Positions 1 through 9,361 of a stretch of 64,000 nucleotides of DNA are shown in pieces (the first letter of the stretch is position 1; each line of letters starts with the position of its first letter). The stretch comes from Branchiostoma floridae (lineage: Eukaryota > Chordata > Leptocardii > Amphioxiformes > Branchiostomatidae): assembly GCF_000003815.2 (NCBI RefSeq), contig NC_049991.1:17251083-17315082 (forward strand), in the 5' to 3' direction. The notes beneath the pieces are model-generated. The model was not told where the DNA came from. It saw only the letters and a program-made list of their open reading frames with translations, and did not search any database. The position numbers and the translations under genes were made by a program.

Positions 1-140
1 GTGTGTTGTTTGTGTGTGTGTATGTGTGTGTGTGTGTGTGTTTTTATCTGTCTGCCAGCCTGTGTGATTCCAACAATTGATTGATTCGTTCTTTCATTCA
101 TTCATTCATTCATTCATTCGTTCGTTCATCCATTCATTTA
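1..140. repeat. GT microsatellite followed by TTCA repeat
   Basis: Bases 1-41 are an imperfect (GT)n run and about 84-138 an imperfect (TTCA)n run. They sit in the intron just upstream of the first visible exon. The short ORFs across them are products of the repeat and carry no protein signal. Confidence 0.9.
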
Positions 141-147
141 CTGACAG

Positions 148-328
148 GTGTATGTCGGAGACGACCCGAATGTGGCGGCCAACCCGTCGTGCGGTGACGA
201 GCAGGAGGCGGCGGACAGGGTTACAATCCCCGTGGACTGCGGTGGTCTCACGGGCCGGTACGTGGGGATAACGCTACCGCGATATGGCTGGGAGCCGCTC
301 ACGCTGTGTGAAGTGCAGGTCTTTGGAG
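148..328 (+). CDS. Lectin receptor gene 1: F-type lectin domain, C-terminal half (exon)
   Basis: The exon runs from an AG acceptor at 146-147 to a GTATG donor at 329. It enters in phase 0 and leaves in phase 1. The translation has the second half of an F-type lectin (fucolectin, tachylectin-4) domain: VYVGDDPNVAANPSCG, an invariant-looking Cys in VDCGGLTGRYVGI, then LTLCEVQVFG. This family binds fucose through a His and two Arg; the half containing the His lies before the window, so sugar binding cannot be judged. It is the first visible exon of a receptor that continues to 12321. The gene start, signal peptide and any further lectin modules are outside the window. Confidence 0.85.
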
Positions 329-387
329 GTATGTTTGAATGATTGGTGCTGCATTGCTGTCTGTATCTTTTCATTTGTATGTCAATG

Positions 388-865
388 TGCTGAATGCTAT
401 CCACACACCAGTAATTATACCTGTCCTTGGTGCTGAACACCATCCACCCACCAGTAAATTAGCCTGTCCTTAGTGCTGAACGCCATCCACACACCAGTAG
501 ATTCACCTGTCCTTGGTGCTGAACGACATCCACACACCAGTAGATAAGCCTGTCCTTAGTGCTGAACGCCAACCACACATCAGTAGACAAGCCTGTCCTT
601 AGTGCTGAACGCCATCCACACACCAGTAGACATACCTGTTCTTGGTGCTGAACGCCATTCACACACCAGTAGACATACCTGTTCTTGGTGCTGAATGCCA
701 TCCACACACCAGTAGACATACCTGTCCTTGGCGCTGAACGCCATCCACACAAAAGTAGACATACCTGTCCTTGGTGCTGAATGCCATCCACACACCAGTA
801 GACATACCTGTCCTTGGTGCTGAACGCCAACCACACACACAGTAGGAATGCCCTGTCCTTGGTTT
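388..865. repeat. 43-bp minisatellite, about 11 copies
   Basis: A unit of about 43 bp, beginning CCTGTCCTTGGTGCTGAACG, repeats in tandem with 5-15 percent divergence, starting with a partial unit near 388. It fills the intron after the F-type lectin exon. The Cys/Trp-rich minus-strand ORFs here only reflect the repeat period and are not genes. Confidence 0.95.
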
Positions 866-1400
866 ATGAAAACAGAATAATGTCACAAAATAGCTATAGG
901 GGATGTTTGCAACAGTATATCATATATGTTACAAAACATTGCTATTCATACAGAAAAGGGACATGTACATTTGTGAACTGACAACTTATTGGGATGGCAT
1001 TTTGGTCACAAAATTAGCAACAATGAGAACGCAACACCAAAACATACATCAACCCTTTGAAGCCCAAGGAATAACTTTTCAGAGCACCGCATCAAGAGAG
1101 ATTACAATTTGATAAATCATCACTTTTCTCAGAAGTAAATTATGCGGAGGAAAAGTTTGTTGTGGTTTGAACTATCAGTACATGAAGTGTGAGCGGTGCA
1201 ACACTACAGTCTTATATCTGCACCTGGGGCAATTACTGTCGTATTGAGGTCACCTGAGTGGCCTCTCCAGACCCTTTCAATTTAGCCCAGCCTAATATAT
1301 AAAAGCTCTTTGCAATTCAGCCCCTGCCAAGAGAGAGTAGTCGGCGCACCCAATAACAAAAACAAACAATAACAATATTATTTGTGCCTTTGTACTACAG
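866..1400 (+). other. Intron of gene 1, no feature seen
   Basis: AT-rich intron remainder between the minisatellite and the FAMeT exon. I see no exon-like stretch with usable splice sites and no clear repeat here. Confidence 0.6.
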
Positions 1401-1640
1401 ATGACTGTCTGACCAGAGTCACCGGGACAGACCTGTCGTACCTCTGGGACCTTCCACCTCTGACCTCCTCACCTTTCCCCTTTGAGGTCAAGGCCAGTAG
1501 TGACGTACACATCGTGCTGTCCAATCAGAACTATCCAGTGGACGACATGTATGAGATCGTCATTGGTGGCTGGAGTAACTCCAGGTCCGTCATCCGCCGC
1601 CAGGAGCAAGGGATGTCAGTGGCGTTAGCCGCCACAATAG
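1401..1640 (+). CDS. Gene 1: FAMeT domain 1, first half (exon)
   Basis: Acceptor TACTACAG ends at 1400 and the donor GT is at 1641; 240 bp, phase 1 to phase 1. The translation runs TDLSYLWDLPPL, SPFPFEVKASSDVHIVLS, MYEIVIGGWSNSRSVIRR, which is the signature of the Methyltransf_FA (farnesoic acid O-methyltransferase, PF12248) family. Despite the name, this module in animal secreted and membrane proteins has no shown methyltransferase activity; here it is one extracellular module among lectin and kringle domains. The second half lies on the exon at 2613. Unlike the second FAMeT copy, no intron interrupts the FPFEV segment. Confidence 0.9.
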
Positions 1641-2612
1641 GTCTGTCAGCCTTTTTTTGCACAACAATAGCAACAAGAAAAAGGTACCACCAAAACATAG
1701 CAACAAATTAAGCATGATTACATCATTCAACCAAGTTGACTTGCAGAAATGATCCCAGGTCCGTCAGCCGGTAATCTCCAAGCAGATCCTACGGTAGCAT
1801 ATCAAGGTCTGTCAGTCTTTTCGTGCACCAAATCAGCAACAAGAAAAAAAGTACCACCAAAACATGCAGTCCAGTCGGGCTTTATTCCTTGATTCAAGTC
1901 TGATGAATAACGTGTCAGTGCAACAAATCAAACATGATTAGATCAGTCATCCAGGTTGACTTGCAGAAATAGTCCCAGGCCCATCATCCACTGCCACCGT
2001 GTATCTCTAAACTTAGAAGGAGAAAGGCCATAGTACTGAAATGTATTTGGTTATATTAATTTCACACAAAACCCATTGTGTAGGCCTTCGAAACCTGTTT
2101 CATTACCGAACTTGAAAAAGAAATAGACGAACAAGCCAAATTGAAAAATTAATACATTTTGTCGGTGTTTGATTAAATTATCAATTGAGTTTTGTGCTTT
2201 TAGCATAATTTTCTCTTGGCTTTTCGTAATCTGGACCCATCTCTTACAGGCGAAACGTTGCCTCCCTGTCTCGTCTTTATCTGTACTTTAATGGCCATTG
2301 CTCCGACGATTGCACACTACTTGCAATTGCGCCTCATATAAATGTGACGGGGACAGCGAAAAATACACAAGACCCTCTAATGATCTTAAGATTGGCCGAC
2401 CTTCCAGCGATCACGATGTACGTCCGTAGATCGTATATAATGTGACAGGAGTATTACAGCGACAGGTTTTTCCCCGGACTACCAATTGTAACTCTCTCGA
2501 TGACAACGCTTAGCCATGTTGTTTTCACCATCCATCAACGTAGTTCATTGCCTAGAACAGGTCGAAAGATCTTGTGTTGAATAAAATCATCGAACAAAAA
2601 TTTTCCTTCCAG
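1641..2612 (+). other. Intron of gene 1 with a direct duplication
   Basis: Two diverged copies of a segment of about 135-180 bp lie at about 1641-1775 and 1806-1985. Both begin GTCTGTCAG and contain GTACCACCAAAACAT and GTTGACTTGCAGAAAT. The piece CAAGCAGATCCTACGGTAGC near 1778 recurs near 6740, so it belongs to a dispersed repeat. No coding signal was seen from 1990 to 2612. Confidence 0.7.
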
Positions 2613-2804
2613 ACATTTTGTCGCCGGACATCTACCGAGGCTTCCTGATCTCCTGGTCGGCCGATGGCACCATCTCCGTCCGCCGGGAGACGGAGGACGC
2701 CCCGTTCCTGACGTGGACAGATCCGAACCCGCTCCCTATCGCTCATGTCGGCTACTCCACCGGTTCAAGCAGCAATGGGACCTTTCTGTTCTGTCCTCAC
2801 CAAG
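2613..2804 (+). CDS. Gene 1: FAMeT domain 1, second half (exon)
   Basis: Acceptor AG at 2611-2612, donor GTATC at 2805; 192 bp, phase 1 to phase 1. The translation begins DILSPDIYRGFLISW and includes GTISV, PFLTWTDPNPLPIAHVGYST, the conserved second half of the FAMeT fold. Its length equals that of the paralogous exon at 5690. A MITE begins only about six bases after the exon, leaving a minimal donor site. Confidence 0.9.
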
Positions 2805-2810
2805 GTATCA

Positions 2811-3042
2811 AAGGCCCCCTTTCCTCCAATAGACGGTGATCGTGCTGCGCTCTTACTGCGACCTCAAACGAATGTGTGTAACCTTCAATTCCATACTGGG
2901 TATATCAAACCCAATGTAAAAGTGGGAGTAAAGAGGCAACAAAAGACACAAGCGTAAAAAGAATAGTCTTTATCAGAAATACAATTCGTTGAGTGTCGCA
3001 GAGAGCGCGCGACAAGAACACCGTCCCAGTGGAAAGGCGGTA
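2811..3042. mobile_element. MITE, about 230 bp
   Basis: The left end AGGCCCCCTTTCC with GACGGTGATCGTGCTGCGC, followed by CTTACTGCGACC, is mirrored at the right end (GTCGCAGAGAGCGCGCGAC, then CCGTCCCAGTGGAAAGGCGG). The inverted arms are about 50 bp and diverged. No ORF of its own. It resembles the elements at 16466 and 29898 in end sequence. Target duplication is unclear here. Confidence 0.75.
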
Positions 3043-3214
3043 TATGTACGTTATTTGTGTGCATATAGGTCGGACTGGTCGGACTCCATGTTTCTGGCAT
3101 GAAAAGGAGAGCACCAAAGATGACCCCACTGCTCTAGCATCTTCATCATGTTTTCCTCTCTGTCTCACTGTCTTCCCCTTCTGTTAAAACTTTCAACTTA
3201 AGTGTGTTTTACAG

Positions 3215-3392
3215 AAGTGAACGGGGAGACAGAAGAGTGTATGGACGGTGATGGCGAGTCCTACAGAGGGACCGTGGCCCACACCGTGACGGGTCTGCGG
3301 TCTGCAGTGTCAGCGATGGGACAGCCACTCTCCGCACGTGCACTACGGGTACACGCCTTTCTGGTACCCGAACGCCATCAATTGGTTCTAAC
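3215..3392 (+). pseudogene. Broken kringle half-exon, copy 1
   Basis: After an acceptor TTTTACAG the sequence matches the first two thirds of the intact kringle exon at 3923 ([19 protein letters not shown]). A 7-bp tandem duplication of GGTCTGC near 3294-3307 breaks the frame inside the domain. The copy stops after the codons for WYPNA and runs straight into the next duplicated intron end, so the last three cysteines are missing. It cannot encode a kringle. Confidence 0.85.
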
Positions 3393-3409
3393 TAAAATGT
3401 CTTTTACAT

Positions 3410-3565
3410 GAGTGAACGGGGAGACAGAAGACTGTATGGACGGTGATGGCGAGTCCTACAGAGGGGCCGTCGCCCACACTGTGACGGGTCTGCAATGCCA
3501 GCGATGGGACAGCCACTCTCCGCACGTGCACTATGCGTACACGCTCTTCTGGTACCCGAACGCTG
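3410..3565 (+). pseudogene. Broken kringle half-exon, copy 2
   Basis: This copy keeps the reading frame through [18 protein letters not shown], but its acceptor has changed from ACAG to ACAT, so the natural splice site is gone. Like copy 1 it ends after WYPNA without the C-terminal cysteines. Confidence 0.85.
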
Positions 3566-3614
3566 ATTTGACAACTTTCCTAATCAATGATTTCAGCTAA
3601 AATGTGTTTTACAG

Positions 3615-3700
3615 GAGTGAACGGGGAGAAAGAAGAGTGTGGGTACGGCGATGGCGAACCGTACAGAGGGACCGTCACTATCTAGCAGATTGTATGGTAC
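3615..3700 (+). pseudogene. Broken kringle half-exon, copy 3
   Basis: The acceptor TTTTACAG is intact, but only the first 30 or so residues match (VNGEKEECGYGDGEPYRGTV) and an in-frame TAG follows at once. More diverged than copies 1 and 2. Confidence 0.8.
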
Positions 3701-3766
3701 TTCAGCGGAACGTCCTAGCTTGTTATCTTTCTTATCAACTGATTCTAACTAAAACGTCATTTACAG

Positions 3767-3835
3767 GAGTGAACTGGGAGACAGAAGAGCGTTAAGACGG
3801 CAACGGCAAGACCTGCAGAGGCTCCTTATAGTTAG
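3767..3835 (+). pseudogene. Broken kringle half-exon, copy 4
   Basis: The acceptor TTTACAG is followed by VNWETEER and an in-frame TAA where the intact exon has the codon for the first cysteine region. Only about 70 bp are recognisable; it is the most decayed of the four copies. Confidence 0.75.
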
Positions 3836-3922
3836 CGGGTTGTTTTGGTACTTCAGTGGAACGTCCGATTTATCTTTCCAAATCAATTTTTCAAATGATT
3901 TCAACTAAAATGTGTTTTACAG

Positions 3923-4186
3923 GAGTGAACGGGGAGACAGGAGAGTGTATGGACGGTGATGGCGAGTCCTACAGAGGGGCCGTGGCTCACACCGAGACTG
4001 GTCTAGAGTGCCAGCGATGGGACAGCCACTCTCCGCACGTGCACTATGCGTACACGCCCTTCTGGTACCCGAACGCCGGGCTGGACGAAAACTACTGCCG
4101 GAACCCTGACGGCAATGACGCCGGACCCTGGTGCTTCACCACCGACCCGGATGTACGCTGGCAGTTCTGCGACGTGACGACATGTG
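3923..4186 (+). CDS. Gene 1: kringle domain 1 (exon)
   Basis: Acceptor AG at 3921-3922, donor GTAATG at 4187; 264 bp, phase 1 to phase 1. All six kringle cysteines are present (GEC, LEC, NYC, PWC, QFC, TTC), with the YRG turn, WDSHSPH and NYCRNPDG motifs typical of the fold. Kringles are disulphide-bonded protein or ligand binding modules of extracellular proteins. This is the only intact copy in a cluster of five; it follows FAMeT domain 1 and precedes FAMeT domain 2. Confidence 0.93.
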
Positions 4187-4530
4187 GTAATGCTACTTTA
4201 ACATCACATCTCAAAAAAATTACAAGTGACAAAAACAAATGAAAAAACAATAACAAACAATTCACAGCAAATTACAAATGATTTGGGTCGTCCAAGAAAG
4301 TGTTGATTGAAGGGTTTAGTATGTGGTTACATGGCGTTTAATATCTATAATATAAGTCTGGGTTATAAGTTTAAAATTCTACAGTTTGTATCATATGACA
4401 AAAAGGTGAGCACCTTACTAGCAGGTGGATGCGGGCTGATTCAGGAAGACAGGTTGAAATCAAGAGTGTTACTTACTAGATTCTGAAGATTGCCGAAAAG
4501 ATTAATTTGTTTCTGTTCAACGTTAATTAG
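4187..4530 (+). other. Intron of gene 1, nothing seen
   Basis: AT-rich intron sequence between kringle 1 and FAMeT domain 2. No repeat or coding signal noticed. Confidence 0.6.
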
Positions 4531-4640
4531 TTGCTGCTACAACCACACCGCCATCCCACTGCGACACTGCCACAACTGACGGCAGCGGCAAGTACAGCTG
4601 GGACCTTCCACCGCTGGTGACGTCACCCTTCCCGTTCGAG
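4531..4640 (+). CDS. Gene 1: FAMeT domain 2, first segment (exon)
   Basis: Acceptor TTAATTAG ends at 4530 and a GTTTTG donor follows at 4641; 110 bp, phase 1 in, phase 0 out. The translation has a short Thr/Pro linker, then YSWDLPPLVTSPFPFE, matching WDLPPLTSSPFPFE of FAMeT domain 1. The donor is weak by consensus, but the next exon continues the domain in frame. Confidence 0.8.
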
Positions 4641-5111
4641 GTTTTGTTTCGTTTTTCTCATAACATTTCTTGTTAGATTGTATAGAGAACAAAAATAGTG
4701 AAGAAAGCTCTTGTTTCTCCTGTCTATTTTTCCTTTCGTTTGTGTTTACTAATAGTTGTATTCTGATTCTGTACGTCCACCAGTTTAGCGCTGTACGCAT
4801 AAGCAGATGCGTTTACAGGTGCAGAATGTACGACTTGATCAAGGAGCTTTCATCAACCAGCTCCTTGGTTTAATTCAATCACACCAGGAAGAATCCTTAC
4901 TCTCTTGATCAGAAAGTGCGGTGGGTTCTTTGACATGCTAAAGTGTAGCTTCCCTCAATCAAGGAATCTGCGGACGTCCCTAAACTGAAGCTAGGTACTG
5001 ACATTTTCACCGAGTTGATAAAGAGGGGCATGTTATGGATTCGAACCCCAAACCTATAGATTTCTAATTGACAACTTTAATATAACCACAAAACTACCTT
5101 TCCATCATCAG
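4641..5111 (+). other. Extra intron inside FAMeT domain 2
   Basis: This 471-bp intron splits the domain between FPFE and VRAKSG. The homologous position of FAMeT domain 1 (within 1401-1640) has no intron. A hairpin-prone stretch GGAGCTTTCATCAACCAGCT lies near 4843; otherwise nothing was seen. Confidence 0.8.
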
Positions 5112-5265
5112 GTGCGAGCCAAGAGCGGCGTGTACATCGCCCTGGCCACCACAGACTCTGCCGACAGCCGGATGTACGAGGTCCTCATAGGGGGAGAGTC
5201 CGACACCATGACCGCCATTCGCCGGGGGAGGCAGGGCGACTGGGCCGCACGAGCAGACACGACAG
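5112..5265 (+). CDS. Gene 1: FAMeT domain 2, second segment (exon)
   Basis: Acceptor TCATCAG ends at 5111, donor GTGCCT at 5266; 154 bp, phase 0 in, phase 1 out. It encodes VRAKSGVYIAL, MYEVLIGGESDTMTAIRRG, the continuation of the FAMeT fold. The conserved GGW of copy 1 is GGE here. Confidence 0.88.
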
Positions 5266-5689
5266 GTGCCTATCTATTTCTTTATTCGTAACGGCCCCTC
5301 TCTACTGGAGGCTGAGACCGCGATGAAACGTACCAACGAGCGACAAAATTCAAAGATTTGTTTACGTTTTTTACACATCTTTCATCGTGTTCCATTGTAC
5401 GGTCCATTGGCGATCGCCTTACTTTCCAAGCAGTGGTTCGGCTCCTGCTATGTTTGACATTTTGCGTTTTATCGGGCTTTCTATTTTGTGCTTAAAGACA
5501 GATAGAAAACATGAAAAAAAAACAGCACACTCTTTCCAAATGCCCAGTGCTAAGCAGAGAAAGCAGCATGTGCCATTTTAAAGTCTTTAGTATCGCTCGG
5601 CCGGTGATGGAAGTCATACGACTTACCTACTGCAAGGCAAACACTTTACTTGACCATTAGTTGTTCGTCAATGGTGATTTTTTACACAG

Positions 5690-5881
5690 ATATCCTGAGC
5701 CCCGAAGAGTACCGGGGGTTCTGGATCTCCTGGATGCAAAACGGGACGATTGCCGTCGGTAAGGAGGGCGAGACTGCCCCGCTCCTGCAGTGGACCGACC
5801 CAAACCCCCTCCCGGTGGAACACGTGGGCTACTCGACCAGACCCGGCGTCTCTGGCGACTTCCGGTTTTGCGGCTATTATG
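5690..5881 (+). CDS. Gene 1: FAMeT domain 2, last segment (exon)
   Basis: Acceptor TTACACAG ends at 5689, donor GTAAAG at 5882; 192 bp, phase 1 to phase 1, the same length as its paralogue at 2613. It encodes DILSPEEYRGFWISW, GTIAVGKEGE, LQWTDPNPLPVEHVGYSTRP. A MITE starts four bases into the intron, so the donor sits at the edge of a transposon. Confidence 0.92.
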
Positions 5882-5885
5882 GTAA

Positions 5886-6132
5886 AGGTGTACTCTCACT
5901 GCACTTGCGTCGAGCTTGCGTCACTGCGGGGTTCGAAAGGTACTCAACGAATTTCAGAAATAAAGAACGAATTTTCTTACTTTTGTGTATTTTGTCGTCT
6001 TCTAAGTCAATTACTTCTACGTATTACGTAATATCTAAATTATACAAAATCCGACAAAATAACAAAACAGTGACGCAGTAAAAGAACCCTTCAGTGACGC
6101 AAGCTTGACGCAAGTTCAGTGAGAGTGCACCT
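5886..6132. mobile_element. MITE, 247 bp, TTGCGTCAC family
   Basis: Left end AGGTGTACTCTCACTG then CACTTGCGTCGAGCTTGCGTCAC; the right end is its inverted copy (GTGACGCAAGCTTGACGCAAG, CAGTGAGAGTGCACCT). Arms are about 40 bp. TAA flanks the left end, and TAA overlaps the right end. It shares the CTCTCACT...TTGCGTC pattern with the elements at 31381 and 35719. Confidence 0.8.
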
Positions 6133-6545
6133 AAGTGGTGCGGCGTCTGAGAACTTCATTGGAGAACTCTTCAAAATGGTACAGTAAGATGATAATTGTT
6201 AACTATCACATATCGTACTAAGGCGCAACAAATAATCTAATTTTACAGGTGTCCGTCCGTTTTTCAAAGAACTGAGTTAAGGACTTCAGAATGTTGTGAT
6301 ATGATACAGAAGGGTGGCTACTAGTACAATGAGAAGGGAATAAAAAACACCTTTGATACAACTGTAGTGGTGTTTCTCGCCGCAAAAGCGCCAATATTGG
6401 CTACATATAGAGGCGAGAAAGAGCACTCCAGACAAAAACTCTGAGGAAAATGGCTGATAGACGTCGACACGTAATCATCTTTGCTGATTGTGTAAAAGAA
6501 AATTTATTTCAATGTCTAATCTATTTCTTGTTCCCCACTACACAG
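6133..6545 (+). other. Intron remainder of gene 1
   Basis: Between the MITE and the cysteine-rich exon. It contains GGTGTTTCTCGCCGCAAAAGC near 6369, similar to a segment near 39400-39450, so some dispersed-repeat content is likely. No exon seen. Confidence 0.5.
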
Positions 6546-6722
6546 AAGTCAAGCGGTGGCGCGAGGACGCGCGGTGCGGCGCCGACTTCCCCGCCCCAGG
6601 GGCGAACCCGGGGGAGTGTGACCCTAAAGGACCCCACCCCTGCTGCTCGGAGCTGGGCTGGTGCGGCGAGACACCCCAGTACTGCAGCTGTGACGGATGT
6701 GTGGACTACAGGCACCCAGAAG
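6546..6722 (+). CDS. Gene 1: hevein-like cysteine-rich module (exon)
   Basis: Acceptor CTACACAG ends at 6545, donor GTCAGT at 6723; 177 bp, phase 1 to phase 1. The translation starts EVKRWREDARCG and contains ECDPKGPHPCCSELGWCG and YCSCDGCVDYR. The C-x(7)-CCS-x(4)-WCG spacing is that of hevein-type chitin-binding modules, though the N-terminal part differs from plant hevein, so carbohydrate binding is an inference. It lies between FAMeT domain 2 and kringle 2. Confidence 0.85.
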
Positions 6723-6794
6723 GTCAGTATACCTTAATATCCAAGCAGATCCTACGGTAGCATAAGATAGCATCAAAAGCTGGCAGCGGAGTAA

Positions 6795-6850
6795 AGCCGG
6801 CCCAGGAGTGTGTTTGGCTACCGGTTGCTATACACACTCCTAGGCCGGCT
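6795..6850. repeat. Hairpin palindrome in intron
   Basis: Arms of 19 bp, AGCCGGCCCAGGAGTGTGT and ACACACTCCTAGGCCGGCT, match with one mismatch around an 18-base loop. It ends 27 bp before the acceptor of the kringle 2 exon. The preceding 6725-6770 matches the dispersed repeat near 1778. Confidence 0.8.
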
Positions 6851-6876
6851 CCATTACTACTGTTTGTTTATAACAG

Positions 6877-7128
6877 CACTGGAACGAAAAGACTGCCAAG
6901 TCGGGGACGGCTCGACATACAGAGGAGAAGTAGCGGTAACCCACTCGGGACGAGTGTGCCAGGAATGGGATGCCTGGGAGCCGCATTTCACGTGGTACGG
7001 CTCCTTCTGGTATCCGGAGTCCGGCCTGGACAAGAACTACTGCCGGAATCCGGATGGACAGTCGGGGGTGTGGTGCTACACCATGGATCCGGACAAGGAA
7101 ATGGAGCTGTGCGACGTGCCGAAGTGTG
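6877..7128 (+). CDS. Gene 1: kringle domain 2 (exon)
   Basis: Acceptor ATAACAG ends at 6876, donor GTAAGA at 7129; 252 bp, phase 1 to phase 1. Six cysteines are present (KDC, RVC, NYC, VWC, ELC, PKC), with [29 protein letters not shown] and VWCYTMDPD. Complete kringle, slightly shorter than kringle 1. A CA microsatellite begins directly after the donor. Confidence 0.93.
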
Positions 7129-7129
7129 G

Positions 7130-7363
7130 TAAGAAGACACACACACACGCACACACACTAAGACACACACGCACTAACACACACACACACACACTAAGAC
7201 ACATACACACACAAACACACTAAGACACACACACACAAACATACACACACGCACGCACGCGCGCACGCCACACGCACACACACACATAGACATACACACA
7301 CACACACACACACACGCACACACGCGCACACACACACGCACACACGCACACACGCGCACACAC

Positions 7364-7411
<48 letters not shown>

Positions 7412-7412
7412 C
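7130..7412. repeat. CA/CACG microsatellite
   Basis: About 280 bp of imperfect (CA)n with CACG and CTAAGACA interruptions. The poly-Cys-Val ORFs on the minus strand come from this repeat. Confidence 0.97.
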
Positions 7413-8165
7413 CACTGTGGTTAAAGGAGTCAACTTCCTTTGTCCGCCAAAACATCACCATCTATTAGTATTTTTAAAAGAGAACTAGAGTCTTTCTTTG
7501 ACAGCCCGCCCAGACACACCCACTACTCCCATGGCCACGGACGCCCTGCAGTTCACTTGACTAGACTCAGACTCGACTTCAGCCAGCTTAACTCACACCT
7601 ATTCAAACACCATTGTATAACTAGCCCTACTTGTGAATGTGGGAATTCAAACGAGACAACTGAGCACTACTTGTTGCACTGCGAACTATACAATAGCGAA
7701 AGGATTCATATGTTGCACTCCATATCCCGTTTAAACCTAGAAGAATTACTCTCGCCTGACCCCCTTAACTCATCTGACAATACTTTATGCACCCTTCTCA
7801 CCATGGGCAGCCCTTTCCTTCCACACTCGATAAATTGTAACATCTTTGACTATGTTTTCAATTTCATAAAAATGACCGGAAGATTTACTTAATCTGATTT
7901 GAAATTGATTGGTAATGCCAGCCTTGTATGCGCTTTAGCCCGTTTTTGTTGTAAGTATTTATGTTATTCTTATGTTGCAAAATGACGTTTATGTTCATGT
8001 CATCTTAAGTTATACGTTTCGTTATAATCTCAATTTTGTTACTTTTGTGTGTCATTGTATGTGCATTGTTAGAGCAGAAGACCTCCATAAGCTCTTGGTG
8101 AGCTTTTTGTCCAATGCTCGAAAAACGAATGCGAATAAAATAAAAATAACCACTGCCCCACAACC
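7413..8165 (+). mobile_element. 5'-truncated non-LTR retrotransposon, 3' end
   Basis: An open frame at 7440-7892 ends in a cysteine-histidine motif CECGNSNETTEHYLLHC followed by a conserved-looking tail ending FIKMTGRF. This is the zinc-finger region after the reverse transcriptase in many non-LTR elements. The sequence ends in AATAAAATAAAAATAA near 8137-8152. A relative of the same family lies inverted at 15110-15800 (ACACGHHCESIHHYFLYC). The element is truncated upstream at the CA repeat and contains no RT domain here. Confidence 0.75.
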
Positions 8166-8189
8166 CCCAGGGTAAGAAGTCGGCAGTTA

Positions 8190-9124
8190 CGAGGGTGCTT
8201 CAAAAAGTAATGTCACTAGTTTTATAACAGGCTCATTTTTTCCTCAAACGTGATGAAATTTGGCACAAAGGTAAAGGCATATATCCTCTTGAGATTAGAA
8301 TATCTCAATTTGTTGTTAAAATTTTTATGAGCAACTGAGTTGATTTCAAGATAACCATACCCCTGGAAGTTTGTCAGAAGATCAGTTTCTCTAGATCTGA
8401 CCCTCTTGTAACTACTGTTGGAAGCCGAAATTTCACCTGTATAATAACAAATGTCTTTATAGGTCACATGCCAATTTTCATTTCTGAACTCTCAATGGTT
8501 CATCTTTTACAGCTGCTAGAAAGGAGCGAGTTACTATATTACAGGCAGTTTGATTAATAGCCAAATACGTGGTTTATTTATCAAAGGTTTTCTAGACTAA
8601 TTTTCCATCAACCAAAAGATAAGAAACTTGGCACAGTTATTGGTTGTTTCAAGTCCAAGAAGTGTGCAAAGTTTGATTTCTTTCTGTTTATTAAAAAGTC
8701 CACTACAGAAACTTTAATCAGCCCACCCCTGATTAACGACACTGATGGCCGGGGTCATACCTTACTTCACCCAAGGAACGAAAAAAAGAAAACATGATTG
8801 GATTTCAAAGATGAACATTTGCATGTGCTTTATGAAGAAATAGAACTTGATACATGTGCAATTTCAGCTTCATACAATAGCTACAAGTGAGCCAAGGACA
8901 TTATCAATTGCATATTAATTGAACCTCGAATTTCTTTCGACGGGACAACAAGGGTGTGGTCAGCTAGAACTCAAGTCGGTCACTCATAAAAATGTGAACA
9001 ACAAAGTGAGCTATCTCAATCTCAAAAGGAGATATGGCTTTACATTTGTGCCAAATTTCAACTCATTCGATGAAAAAATGAGCCTGTTATAAAACTAGTG
9101 ACATTACTTTTTGAAGCAGCCTCG
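8190..9124. mobile_element. Mariner-type MITE, 935 bp, TA target duplication
   Basis: The ends CGAGGGTGCTTCAAAAAGTA and their inverted copy TACTTTTTGAAGCAGCCTCG are nearly identical over the first 53 bp and related over about 145 bp. Each end is flanked by TA (8188-8189 and 9125-9126). The TA duplication and the TTCAAAAAGTAATG end point to Tc1/mariner. There is no transposase frame inside, so it is non-autonomous. It lies in the intron between kringle 2 and the SUEL exon. Confidence 0.9.
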
Positions 9125-9331
9125 TAGGAACAACGTACAGAACATGTCAGTTTCTAGACGCAGCTACTATTCAAGTGTTACAAAATGAAAATTATTGTAC
9201 CTAGTACTTCTACCTCATTAATGTACTATATTTGATACGTATAATGGAGAAAGATCCCTCCAATCGCAACATCCTCCTTTCAGTTCTGGTTCCTTTATCG
9301 GTCTTTGATAATCTGTAATGTCTTTATACAG

Positions 9332-9361
9332 GAGACGTCAGTGACAAAGAACTTGAACTAG
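9332..9361 (+). CDS. Gene 1: possible 30-bp linker exon
   Basis: A good acceptor (TTTATACAG) and donor (CTAG, then GTAAGA) bound 30 bp that, read in phase 1, give GDVSDKELEL. Length and phase fit a linker after kringle 2. It leaves phase 1, whereas the clearest acceptor of the next domain exon needs phase 0, so either this exon or the next acceptor is wrong. Confidence 0.45.
   Translation, partial: ETSVTKNLN

Noticed and set aside
388..886. Cys/Trp-rich minus-strand proteins
   Set aside because: They are products of the 43-bp minisatellite read in three overlapping frames.
3202..3795. Four extra kringle exons
   Set aside because: Each lacks the C-terminal cysteines and has a frameshift, lost acceptor or stop; annotated as broken copies.
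7132..7461. Cys-Val-rich minus-strand ORFs
   Set aside because: Translation of a CA/CACG microsatellite.
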